35,724 nucleotides of DNA from Planctomycetota bacterium. Lineage in GTDB: Bacteria > Planctomycetota > UBA1135 > UBA2386. The DNA lies in NCBI GenBank assembly GCA_029936315.1, contig JAPYTD010000047.1:1-35724 (forward strand), written 5' to 3'. Positions 1 through 7,677 of this stretch are shown here, piece by piece (positions within the stretch are counted from its first letter, which is position 1; every line of letters starts with the position of its first letter). The position numbers and the translations under genes are program-made. The notes under the pieces were generated by a model. It was not told the DNA's origin, searched no databases, and saw only the letters and a list, made by a program, of their open reading frames with translations.

Positions 1-1715
1 CTCGCCTCGTACGCGAAGTTACCGATTGCCGGGAATCCCGTGTTGACGAAATTGGGGGTGCCGATACCCGTCGGCCGCGACAACCACACTTCTGGCCTCG
101 CACTTGGTGCTGCACCGGGCCCCGGGACCAACACAATGTCTAGCAACGAATCCCCATCGAAGAAGCCGACCCGGCCAATGCGTGAGCCACCGGCAGCGGG
201 AAACCGAAACACGGCCCCAAGCGGGGGGGCAGGTCGTCCCTGGCCAAGCACCACGTGATGAACCGCGCCAGAGTTGCCCCCTTCGTTCACCACGAACAAG
301 TCAGGAATCCCATCGCCATCGAAATCGCCAACCAGCAAGTCGCTCGGACTGTGCTCCGCTGCAATCTCGTGGTTGCCGATCTTGCGTGGTGCTGCGAACG
401 GCTGGAACATGCCGTTCTGCTGCGCGAGCAGCAATTGCAGATAGCCCACGCCACCTTGCTCGGTAAGGATCGCAAAGTCGGGTGCGTCCGCAACGCTGGG
501 GGCGTTGTCCAAATGCACCGGCATCGCAGCAACTGGCGGCTGGTCGAGCACGGCACCACGTGGCCCGTAGTATGGATCGGCGTTGGCGAACAAGAACAAC
601 TTGGCGGTCACCTCGGCATCAAACTTGTCGAGCCGGATCTTCAGGATGATGTCGACCAAGCCAGGCCGGCCGTCCGGTGACGGCGGCATCGTGAACACGA
701 GACGGTCGCTCGCCGAATCAGCGATTCGAAAGTCTTCACGCAGCAGTTCGGTAACGCGCCCATCCTTCTCAAAGGTCAGCGAAATCCGGTCGAAGTCGAA
801 CTGCGCAGGGGCGGTGCCCGAGTCATATGGCACCAAGGCTGAGCCAATCAGCGTCAATAGGCTGCCACCAGTCGTCGGCCCCTGCCCCGGCAAAGCCAAT
901 GCGATGTCGGGGCGATAGTACGCGTTCGTAATCGGTTCTGATTGGCCGGCGATCGCATCGAGCACTTGGAACGTGACCGCATCCGGAAACTGGTTGCCTG
1001 GGATCGTGACCTCGAGCGTCGGGATGCCACTCGGAACGGTCAGGAACTCGACATCCGTCACCAGTCTCGTCACCGTCGCGCCCGGTATTGACGACTCCGG
1101 ATCCCGTGTCGTCACGAGCACCTGGACAGCAGCTGGATCGGTACTGAGCAAGCCCTCGACTTCGATTTCTACGCACCCGCCTGCCGGCGGGATAATCGCT
1201 TCCGTCACGCTTTCATCCAGCACCAATCGCGCGCTCGGTTGACGAACCAATACGACCGAAATTGGCGGCGCGATTTCTTGGTCGTCAGCCATGACGCGCA
1301 AGAGCGCATCGAGATCAACCGCGGATGGGTTCGCCACACCAGCTGCGATCACCGAAAGATCGAGCTCAAATGACACGATCGTCGATGTGCCTTGCACGCG
1401 AACGATTGCATTCTTCTGAAGCGCTATGTCCGCCGGGTCAGGCTCCCCACCTTCAACCGGCCTGAAAATCTGCACTTCCACCTCGGCGCCGACCAGCTGC
1501 AGGTCGGCGAGAATGACTGTACGCACATCCCCTGTGGCCGGAACCAACGGCAGCACCGAACTCGTAATGCTCAACTGAGGCGCACGGGCTTCCGGACCGC
1601 TGCTCCCGCTGCTACTGGACGCAATGCCGCCGATGAGACCGGCGCCACAGCCACCCAACCCCAACGCACAGGCGGTCATCACTCCCGCTACTAGACGTCG
1701 CCGTAGGACAAACAT
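1..1715 (-). CDS. Secreted FG-GAP/VCBS-repeat lipoprotein, 3' end outside the window
   Basis: An uninterrupted reading frame runs from an ATG at 1715 to the left edge (571 codons), so the protein is partial at its C terminus. It opens with an arginine-rich N-region (FVLRRRL), a hydrophobic stretch and a lipobox-like LGGC with Cys23, which predicts a lipoprotein exported by Sec. The middle (about residues 40-400) is rich in beta-strand-like sequence that I do not recognise. Near residues 462-470 comes DFDGDGIPD and near 516-525 FFDGDSLLD. These are calcium-binding loops of FG-GAP/VCBS beta-propeller repeats, often found in surface proteins. It diverges from the nucleotidase gene at 1816 with about 100 bp between them. 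Export and the repeat class are well supported; the substrate or partner is unknown. Confidence 0.8.
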   Translation of the reverse strand, partial: MFVLRRRLVAGVMTACALGLGGCGAGLIGGIASSSSGSSGPEARAPQLSITSSVLPLVPATGDVRTVILADLQLVGAEVEVQIFRPVEGGEPDPADIALQKNAIVRVQGTSTIVSFELDLSVIAAGVANPSAVDLDALLRVMADDQEIAPPISVVLVRQPSARLVLDESVTEAIIPPAGGCVEIEVEGLLSTDPAAVQVLVTTRDPESSIPGATVTRLVTDVEFLTVPSGIPTLEVTIPGNQFPDAVTFQVLDAIAGQSEPITNAYYRPDIALALPGQGPTTGGSLLTLIGSALVPYDSGTAPAQFDFDRISLTFEKDGRVTELLREDFRIADSASDRLVFTMPPSPDGRPGLVDIILKIRLDKFDAEVTAKLFLFANADPYYGPRGAVLDQPPVAAMPVHLDNAPSVADAPDFAILTEQGGVGYLQLLLAQQNGMFQPFAAPRKIGNHEIAAEHSPSDLLVGDFDGDGIPDLFVVNEGGNSGAVHHVVLGQGRPAPPLGAVFRFPAAGGSRIGRVGFFDGDSLLDIVLVPGPGAAPSARPEVWLSRPTGIGTPNFVNTGFPAIGNFAYEA

Positions 1716-1815
1716 TGTATGCAATAGTCTACCCTGCGATACGGGTTGCGGTCATGCCACCAGCCATTCGTTGCTACCGACACTTCGACGTCGCAATCTC
1801 TTATCTCGCAACATC

Positions 1816-3249
1816 ATGACCGATCGTCAGCCACCGTGGTCGCCCCCGCCGGAACGCCGCGTCTTCTGCAACCGAACGCTCAACATGCGGTCCGTGCATG
1901 CGGTCGGCTTCGACATGGATTACACCCTCGTGCACTACGACGTGCGCGAATGGGAGGCGCGTGCCTACCACCACGTGCAAGAACGGTTGGTCGACCGCGG
2001 ACTACCAGTAGCGGACCTGAAGTTTGATGCAGAGCTGTTCGCACGCGGCCTGATCGTCGACCTTGAGCGCGGCAACATCGTCAAGGCCAACCGCTTTGGC
2101 TATGTGACCCAGGCCGCACACGGCACCGCAATGCTCTCGCACGAGGAGCAGCGCAAGACCTACAGCCAGGTCTGGGTAGATTTGGGGGAGCCACGTTGGG
2201 TCTTCCTCAACACCCTATTCTCGCTGTCCGAGGCCTGCATCTATGGCCAGGTTGTGGATCTCTGCGATCGTGGCGAACTCCCCACCAAGCTCAGTTACCG
2301 AGAGCTGTATCGCGAAGTCAATGACACGATCAACGCCGCGCATCTCGAGGGACAACTCAAGGCCGAGATCATCGCCAACCCCGAGCGCTTCGTCGACCTC
2401 GACCCAGATCTGCCACAGACCCTGCTCGACTTGAAGCAAGCCGGCAAGAAACTGTTCTTGGTGACCAACTCCGAATGGCACTACGCGCAGGCGATGATGC
2501 GCTACGCATTCAACGAACGCTTGGGCGCACTCGACTGGCGCGACTTGTTCGACCTCGTCATCGTGCAGGCTCAGAAGCCGGCGTTCTTTGAGCGTAGTGC
2601 ACCGTTCCTCGAAGTGTTCGACGACGAAGGTAACGAGCGCCCGTTACAGGGGCCGCTGCGACCTGGAGTAATCTACCGCGGTGGCAATGCCGAAGCAGTG
2701 CAACAACACTTAGGCATGGATGGCAGTGAGATCCTGTATGTCGGCGACCATGTCTACGCTGACGTGCACGTCTCCAGCCGCATCCGTCGCTGGCGGGCCG
2801 CGCTGGTTCTGCGCGAGCTGGAAGAAGAGGTCCTGAGCGAGCAACTGTTCGGTGTCGAGCAACAGCAACTGGAGGCGCTGATGCGCAAGAAGGTCGCACT
2901 CGACGAAGAGCAGGCCGCTCTGCGCAACAGTTTGAAGCGGCTCGAACACAACCAATCACTGCCACCTGGCATGCCAACAGGATACGACGCGATCCAAATA
3001 CGATTGCGGGCGCTGCGTCAGGAAATCGAACAACTCGACGCGCAGATCAGTCCGTTGGCGCAGGCGAGCGGGCAAATGGGGCACGAGCGTTGGGGACCCG
3101 CCATGCGCGCTGGTAACGACAAGAGTCGCCTCGCGCGGCAAATCGAGGGCCATGCCGACATCTACATGTCGCGGGTCAGCAATCTGCTTCACGTCACACC
3201 CTATGGCTACCTGCGCGGCGCGCGCGGCTCGCTGCCGCACGACTCGTAG
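1816..3249 (+). CDS. HAD-superfamily 5'-nucleotidase (cytosolic purine nucleotidase type)
   Basis: This is a 477-residue protein of the HAD-IG 5'-nucleotidase family (PF05761). Members remove phosphate from nucleoside monophosphates such as IMP or GMP in the cytoplasm. HAD motif I is GFDMDYTLVHY with nucleophile Asp33 and acid/base Asp35. Motif II is LFLVTNS with Thr217, the motif III lysine is near residue 254 (QAQKPAFF), and motif IV is GDHVYADV with Asp311. The C-terminal third (about 330-430) is charged and probably coiled coil. The frame is open upstream to 1624, but those codons overlap the promoter and signal-peptide region of the opposite gene, so the ATG at 1816 is preferred. Another ATG at 1885 would remove the N-terminal arm. 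Substrate specificity cannot be read from sequence. Confidence 0.9.
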   Translation: MTDRQPPWSPPPERRVFCNRTLNMRSVHAVGFDMDYTLVHYDVREWEARAYHHVQERLVDRGLPVADLKFDAELFARGLIVDLERGNIVKANRFGYVTQAAHGTAMLSHEEQRKTYSQVWVDLGEPRWVFLNTLFSLSEACIYGQVVDLCDRGELPTKLSYRELYREVNDTINAAHLEGQLKAEIIANPERFVDLDPDLPQTLLDLKQAGKKLFLVTNSEWHYAQAMMRYAFNERLGALDWRDLFDLVIVQAQKPAFFERSAPFLEVFDDEGNERPLQGPLRPGVIYRGGNAEAVQQHLGMDGSEILYVGDHVYADVHVSSRIRRWRAALVLRELEEEVLSEQLFGVEQQQLEALMRKKVALDEEQAALRNSLKRLEHNQSLPPGMPTGYDAIQIRLRALRQEIEQLDAQISPLAQASGQMGHERWGPAMRAGNDKSRLARQIEGHADIYMSRVSNLLHVTPYGYLRGARGSLPHDS

Positions 3250-3329
3250 CACAAGGACATCAGGCAGGAATCCCTGACCGTTCCAACCACGCCAGCAACG
3301 CAGACTGCGGCCTGAAGATATGCTGCGCC

Positions 3330-3668
3330 ATCCTCCGAACGACGGGCCTCGGCGACGACCACCTGACCTGTCCAGCAAGCGGCACGCGAGTCTGGGCGGA
3401 TGACGTCGATGGCGATGGCAAGCTGGACTTGCTCATCGGCGACCAGTTGACGCTGCAACACCTGGCCAAGGGTGTCGATGCTGCGACCGCCAGCACGAAG
3501 CTCGTGGCCTGGGAGAAGAAGTAGAAAAATCTGTTCAAATCGATGCAGAACGGCAATCCGAAAGCGCAAGCACGCTTCCAGAAGGACTACGCGCAGCCGC
3601 AAAAGGACAAGAAGGCATTCATCATCGATGAGGCCACCGGGTTCGTCTGGCTGATGCGCCAGAAGTAG
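3330..3668 (+). pseudogene. Remnant of an FG-GAP/VCBS-repeat protein gene with an in-frame stop
   Basis: One reading frame here lacks any start codon upstream but reads like the end of an FG-GAP protein. It includes RVWADDVDGDGKLDLLIGD around 3387-3443. The frame then hits TAG at 3522-3524, continues open in the same frame, and ends at TAG 3666-3668 with the tail FIIDEATGFVWLMRQK. That tail resembles the C terminus of planctomycete FG-GAP proteins as I remember them. The missing 5' part and the internal amber codon indicate a decayed gene rather than a working small one. Its DxDxDGxxD loop is the same type as in the lipoprotein at the left edge. Read-through of the TAG is a less likely alternative. 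Confidence 0.6.
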
Positions 3669-3752
3669 CAGCGCTCGCCATGGCAACCCGGATTTGGCCC
3701 CGGGGCACCGACGCGAACCACCCACTTGCGAGCGAAGCCATCACCGCGCACG

Positions 3753-5084
3753 ATGCAAATCCGCGTGCGCGTCCTATTGATCTCCATCGCCCTGCTAGCC
3801 ACCGCTGCCTGTGTGCACGCGCAAGCGTTCCACCAGCGGCAACCCAACGTCTACAGCCAGACGACGGGCCACAATGCAGCCACCGCGCTCAACCAGCGGT
3901 TGGCCAACGGCGAGGTGCAACTCGAGTGGCAACCAACCCGTGGCCGCTTGCGCGCGTTGCTCAAGGCACTCGCTGTGCCAGCAAGCAGCCAGACCCTGGT
4001 CTTCAGCAAGACGAGCTTGCAACGGCATCGAGTCTCGCCCAAGAATCCGCGCGCTCTCTACTTCAACGACGACGTCTACATCGGTTGGATTCCCGGTGCC
4101 GCGTCGCTCGAAGTCATCGTCGGCGATGCGAAGCTAGGCCTCGCCTTCTACTCGCTGCCACAGAATCCCAATGAGCCAGCCCGACTGACGCGCGACGACA
4201 CATGCCTGCGTTGCCATGCGACCTCACGCACCTTCGACGAGCCTGGGCTGCTGCTGCGCTCGGTGTTTCCCGATGACGACGGGGACCCGATTCCGAGCGC
4301 CGGCGAAACCAACATGGATTTCCGTTCTCCGATCGCCGAACGCTGGGGCGGCTGGCTGGTGACAGGACAGTTCGAAGGCGAGCACCGCGGCAACGCCACC
4401 GCCACCCGCGAAGGCAACGGGCAATGGCGTGTTGCACCGCGACCGGCAAAGGACCTTCTCACGTTCCGGGGCGACTTTGACCCCTCCCGCTACCTTCGCA
4501 AGACCAGCGACATCGGAGCCCTGCTCGCCCTTGAGCAACAAGCTACCGTGCACAACTTGCTGGTTCGCGCGAGCCACCAGATGCGTTACTTGCTAGACAA
4601 GGATCGCGTCATGCGGGAGGTTCTGGAACCCGAACGCCCAGCGCAAAAGGGGCAACCGCAAGAGCTGCAGCTAAGCGAATCGACGATTCGCATTGCCGGC
4701 ACGCTGGCGAACGAAATCACAGCGGCCTTACTGCTAGATGGTGAAGCGCCGCTCGCGCCGCATCGCGCCAAGAGTGACCCCGACTTCGCCCGCGACTACG
4801 CCGCGCTCTGGACCAAACAACTTAGCGACGTTCAGCTCGGCATCCTCGAGTTGTCGCAGCGCACGTTCACATTGCCGTTATCGCCGATGATTCACTCGAA
4901 GGCATTCCAACGCCTACCGGACCAACTACGCCAACGCGTGCTGTTACGCATGCAGGTCGCAATCGAACGCGGGGTGCCGCCAGGAAACATCCGCATGGAC
5001 AGGGATACGCGCGGCATCTTGACCAAGCACCTACAGGCCACGGCGCCTGAATGGCCTAAGCCTCGCATCCGCCGTCACCAATAG
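3753..5084 (+). CDS. Exported protein with a single haem c binding motif
   Basis: A 443-residue protein that begins with a signal peptide (MQIRVRVLLISIALLATAA, likely cut after VHA), so it should act outside the cytoplasm. A single CLRCH motif (Cys151, Cys154, His155) is a classical covalent haem c site; it sits in TRDDTCLRCHATSRTF. The rest shows no domain I can name. It contains WGGWLVTGQFEGEHRGN about 60 residues after the haem site and is mostly helical and charged afterwards. The frame also has an ATG at 3726, but starting there puts nine charged residues before the signal peptide, so 3753 is preferred. It is flanked by two decayed genes (3330-3668 and 5075-5486), and its last 10 bases overlap the end of the latter. 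An electron-transfer or haem-sensing role is inference. Confidence 0.75.
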   Translation: MQIRVRVLLISIALLATAACVHAQAFHQRQPNVYSQTTGHNAATALNQRLANGEVQLEWQPTRGRLRALLKALAVPASSQTLVFSKTSLQRHRVSPKNPRALYFNDDVYIGWIPGAASLEVIVGDAKLGLAFYSLPQNPNEPARLTRDDTCLRCHATSRTFDEPGLLLRSVFPDDDGDPIPSAGETNMDFRSPIAERWGGWLVTGQFEGEHRGNATATREGNGQWRVAPRPAKDLLTFRGDFDPSRYLRKTSDIGALLALEQQATVHNLLVRASHQMRYLLDKDRVMREVLEPERPAQKGQPQELQLSESTIRIAGTLANEITAALLLDGEAPLAPHRAKSDPDFARDYAALWTKQLSDVQLGILELSQRTFTLPLSPMIHSKAFQRLPDQLRQRVLLRMQVAIERGVPPGNIRMDRDTRGILTKHLQATAPEWPKPRIRRHQ

Positions 5085-5486
5085 CGCCGAAAGGCCGCAG
5101 CTTCGTCTCGCGGAAACACGTAGCTCCACGGCACTTCCTGGTCGTAGCGCGCGAAGCACTGGGCAAACCCGGCCGGATCGCGCGCCATGAAGGCGGACGC
5201 TGAAGCGTCACCGCGCACGATGCGCTGTAGCCGCAGCTTGCGGATCAGCATGCGCGTCAGACGCAGACCATCTGCGTCGATCGCCAACAGCCAATCGCGT
5301 TCGACGTCACTGAGCTCCTCAGCGCTGCAACAGCCGCTGGTAGCCGTCGGTCGGCTGACACCGCGAGTCCCACAACGTCTCCGGCGTGACCTCGAACAGC
5401 TCGGCGCGCTCCTCGATCAGCTCTCGGTTGTGTTCGAAGAACACCTCCTCCGGCTGCAGGGCGATGCCAACCAACGGGCGTATCAC
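5075..5486 (-). pseudogene. Decayed gene: DUF692 (MNIO)-like N-terminal remnant plus an out-of-frame tail
   Basis: Directly after the SASA gene a frame opens at GTG 5486, overlapping its TGA stop by four bases, and runs 55 codons to TGA 5319-5321. It reads VGIALQPEEVFFEHN, then ELFEVTPETLW. This resembles the first strand and helix of DUF692 TIM-barrel proteins (multinuclear non-haem iron oxidases that modify peptides). Without a gap, a second frame continues from about 5317 to TGA 5075-5077 with coding-like sequence (LSDVERDWLLAIDADG, then FARYDQEVPWSYVFP). A normal DUF692 protein is roughly 280 residues or more, so the core of the barrel is missing and the two ends are in different frames. 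The family name rests on my recall of the N-terminal pattern; the tail is unidentified. Confidence 0.45.
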
Positions 5487-6565
5487 TTCGACTGCAGCTC
5501 AAGAACGGCATCCGCCATGCGGTAGCCAATGCGCGAGAACCAAATCGCGCTACCCAAGTAGTGGTATGGGTGATCCGAACCGGTCACCTTCCATTCCTCC
5601 ATACGCTTGCGCCATTCGGGATAGAGCTTGGCCGCCGCCTTGTCCTGCAGCTCATCGGTGCGCACCGCGCGCACGTTGCTGCGAAACTCGGGCACCGACG
5701 CCATCGCCAGCTGAGCATTCTGGATGGCCATCATTGGACCACTGGCTGGCTTCAGGCCGTTCTGCCCCATGACACCGATGACGAACGGTAGCTGCTTTTC
5801 GCCGAGGTCCTTGCGCACATCGCGAATGAAGTGCTGCATGTTCTCTTCGTATTCGAGCTCGGCGCCGCCGTATTGATCGTTCCAACCCTGAAACCAAACG
5901 AAGCCGCGCAGCTTGAGTTCAACACCCACCAGATCGGGGAACAGCTTGCTGCAACCCTCCATCGCCGAGTGCACCTCCGCGATCATCGCCCGATAGTCTT
6001 TGCCGTAGCTGCCCCGTAGATCATCCATCGTCGGCAGCGCGTCGTTGCGCTTGTTCTTCACGTTGCGCTTCTCGACGTTGTTAACCATCTTGTCGAGTTC
6101 CTTCTGCAACACGTCATCAGCTGGCAGCCCAGCCGACGGCGGCCGGAAATCCTTGCGTAGCGAACGGCCGCCCCATGCCGCCTTGATCAACAAGACTGGT
6201 TCCTCGTGGGCATCGCCGACGCGCAAGCCGAACGCATACTCCACGCCAGTGCGATTGTTCGATCCGTAACCGAGCGTCAACGGCCCATGCCTGCCGAAGT
6301 ATTTAATGAACACGTCGTCGCGCGTGACCCATTCTTCGTTCGCCTCGTCGCGCATCGGAGCAAAGAACTCAACGGTCGGTTTCGCGATCGCCTGCGCTTC
6401 CCACAGGATGTTCTGCGCCTTGCCTTCCATATTGGATTGGCCAGCGAGGATGTAGACCGCGACGTGCTGCTTCTTGGCAGCAGCATCTTGTGCCCGCAGC
6501 CCGGACACGCCTTGTCCAAGAAGCACGCAGCAAACAACAACACAAAGTGGGCGAACCATGCGCAC
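5483..6565 (-). CDS. Exported SASA-domain carbohydrate esterase (sialate O-acetylesterase-like)
   Basis: A 360-residue secreted hydrolase. After a signal peptide (hydrophobic residues about 6-22, likely cut near LRAQ) comes AVYILAGQSNMEG. This is the GDS-like block of the SASA family (PF03629), with catalytic Ser44. FVWFQGWND (about 220-230) matches the family's WxQGxxD block, and DHPYHYLGS near residue 331 supplies the C-terminal Asp/His. Known SASA enzymes remove acetyl groups from sialic acid, xylan or other sugars; planctomycetes carry many, and the substrate here cannot be assigned. Two in-frame ATGs (6565 and 6559) are possible starts. It is the last intact gene of the leftward VWA-TlpA-SASA series, but a 343 bp gap separates it from the TlpA gene, so it may have its own promoter. 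Confidence 0.85.
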   Translation of the reverse strand: MRMVRPLCVVVCCVLLGQGVSGLRAQDAAAKKQHVAVYILAGQSNMEGKAQNILWEAQAIAKPTVEFFAPMRDEANEEWVTRDDVFIKYFGRHGPLTLGYGSNNRTGVEYAFGLRVGDAHEEPVLLIKAAWGGRSLRKDFRPPSAGLPADDVLQKELDKMVNNVEKRNVKNKRNDALPTMDDLRGSYGKDYRAMIAEVHSAMEGCSKLFPDLVGVELKLRGFVWFQGWNDQYGGAELEYEENMQHFIRDVRKDLGEKQLPFVIGVMGQNGLKPASGPMMAIQNAQLAMASVPEFRSNVRAVRTDELQDKAAAKLYPEWRKRMEEWKVTGSDHPYHYLGSAIWFSRIGYRMADAVLELQSK

Positions 6566-6908
6566 ATGCTACTCGATGATCGCCGCCGCTCTAGTGATGA
6601 GAGTAGGCCGTTGCTGCCCAGCCAGGTCGTCGCGGACTCACCGCCAAAGGACGAGGGCGCCTAGGAAGAACTGTGGGACTCTATAGTGACAATGAATCAC
6701 GCTGGCCCGACAGCAACGGTGGCCAGTGTCGGCACTGGCCAACCATCAAGTAGCGCTCGTTGCCGACAAAGTTACGGTTCAATCGAATTGGTCGAATCGC
6801 AGGGCAACTAAGCGCTGTCGACGTTGGGATCGGGACTTGGAACTGCTGCCTTGAGAAGGATTTCCCCACCGAGACGACTGAGGCCCAGACGATTGGTGCG
6901 GCCCCGAG
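6566..6908. other. Gene-free stretch between the TlpA-like and SASA genes
   Basis: No reading frame here has a credible start, a domain or codon-like composition; the small open frames are overlapping shadows. The only structure I see is the hairpin at 6720-6741. A promoter for the SASA gene would have to lie here, but I cannot point to convincing -35/-10 boxes. Confidence 0.5.
6720..6741 (-). terminator. Candidate hairpin downstream of the TlpA-like gene
   Basis: A perfect 9 bp inverted repeat (TGGCCAGTG against CACTGGCCA) with a four-base loop lies about 170 bp after the stop codon of the TlpA-like gene. There is no T-run on either side, so it could be a factor-dependent terminator, an RNA structure or a protein-binding palindrome. 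Confidence 0.3.
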
Positions 6909-7457
6909 CTATTGGGGCTTCGCCGCCGCGTCGATCGCCTCATGGATCGCCGCCATGGTCTGATGTCCACGCAGACCGTAGCGCACCGTGCCTTGGGCAT
7001 CCACGACGTACGTGACCGGCGTTACCTGCGCCCACGATGCCTTGTGGAACAGATCCATGAACGCCTCATCCGCCATCAGGATCGGCTCGGTGAACTTCTT
7101 GCGCGCAATCGTCGCAGCCGTCGTCTCCTTGCTCACATCCAAGACGACATCCGTCATGACGTGCAACCAGATCACGTCGTCCGGCTTGTTCTTCTCCAAT
7201 TCACGAATCGCCGGGGCCTCTACTTCGCACGAATGGCAATGCGAACGGAAGAAGTGGACCACCGCGCGTTTGCCGGCCAAATCAGACTTCGACCACGTCT
7301 TGCCGGCGCGATCGAGCAACGTGAAATCCGGCAGTGGCTTGTTGACCGAATGCTCGATCAAACCGGAAACGTGGGCGCGCACGCCACTCGTAATTGCGAA
7401 GTAGGCGACCACCAAGACCACAGGGACAATGATACTGAACAGGGTGCGGCGACTCAT
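6909..7457 (-). CDS. TlpA/redoxin-type thioredoxin-fold protein, membrane-anchored or exported
   Basis: A 182-residue protein starting MSRRTLF, with one hydrophobic segment (about residues 5-24) that anchors it or directs export. The thioredoxin fold follows: LPDFTLLDRAGKTWSKSDLAGKR is the usual AhpC/TlpA entry strand, and HFFRSHCHSCE carries the active-site pair Cys74 and Cys77 (C-H-S-C). VTPVTYVVDAQGTVRYGLRG contains the cis-proline loop (TPVTYV) and the last strands. TlpA-like proteins reduce or form disulfides outside the cytoplasm, often for cytochrome c maturation, which would suit the many haem c motifs in this window. The frame stays open to an ATG at 7541; 7457 or 7466 place the hydrophobic segment properly. 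The exact partner is unknown. Confidence 0.85.
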   Translation of the reverse strand: MSRRTLFSIIVPVVLVVAYFAITSGVRAHVSGLIEHSVNKPLPDFTLLDRAGKTWSKSDLAGKRAVVHFFRSHCHSCEVEAPAIRELEKNKPDDVIWLHVMTDVVLDVSKETTAATIARKKFTEPILMADEAFMDLFHKASWAQVTPVTYVVDAQGTVRYGLRGHQTMAAIHEAIDAAAKPQ

Positions 7458-7562
7458 GCCGCGCATGCTACGGCTTCGTGCAACCCGGTTCCGCATTCCT
7501 ATCGGTCTGGCCTCGATTGCGCGCGAGGCATGGACCACCACACGCCAACAACATGGGAGCCT

Positions 7563-7674
7563 CCGGCTAGTCGGCCAGCCGGCTAGTCGGCCAACCGGCT
7601 AGTCGGCCAGCCGGCTAGTCGGCCAACCGGCTAGTCGGCCAGCCGGCTAGTCGGCCAACCGGCTAGTCGGCCAC
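7563..7674. repeat. Tandem array of seven 16 bp units
   Basis: Seven head-to-tail copies of CCGGCTAGTCGGCCAR fill 112 bp. The sixteenth base alternates G, A, G, A, G, A and ends in C, so there is a 32 bp higher-order period. Within each unit, CCGGCTAGTCGG is nearly its own reverse complement around a CTAG core. The array begins four bases after the VWA stop codon, on that gene's 3' side, and before the TlpA gene. The unit has no spacer, so this is not CRISPR. Confidence 0.95.
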
Positions 7675-7677
7675 GCG

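Noticed and set aside
7563-7674. Possible CRISPR array
   Set aside because: The 16 bp units abut each other with no spacers, and no cas genes are in the window.
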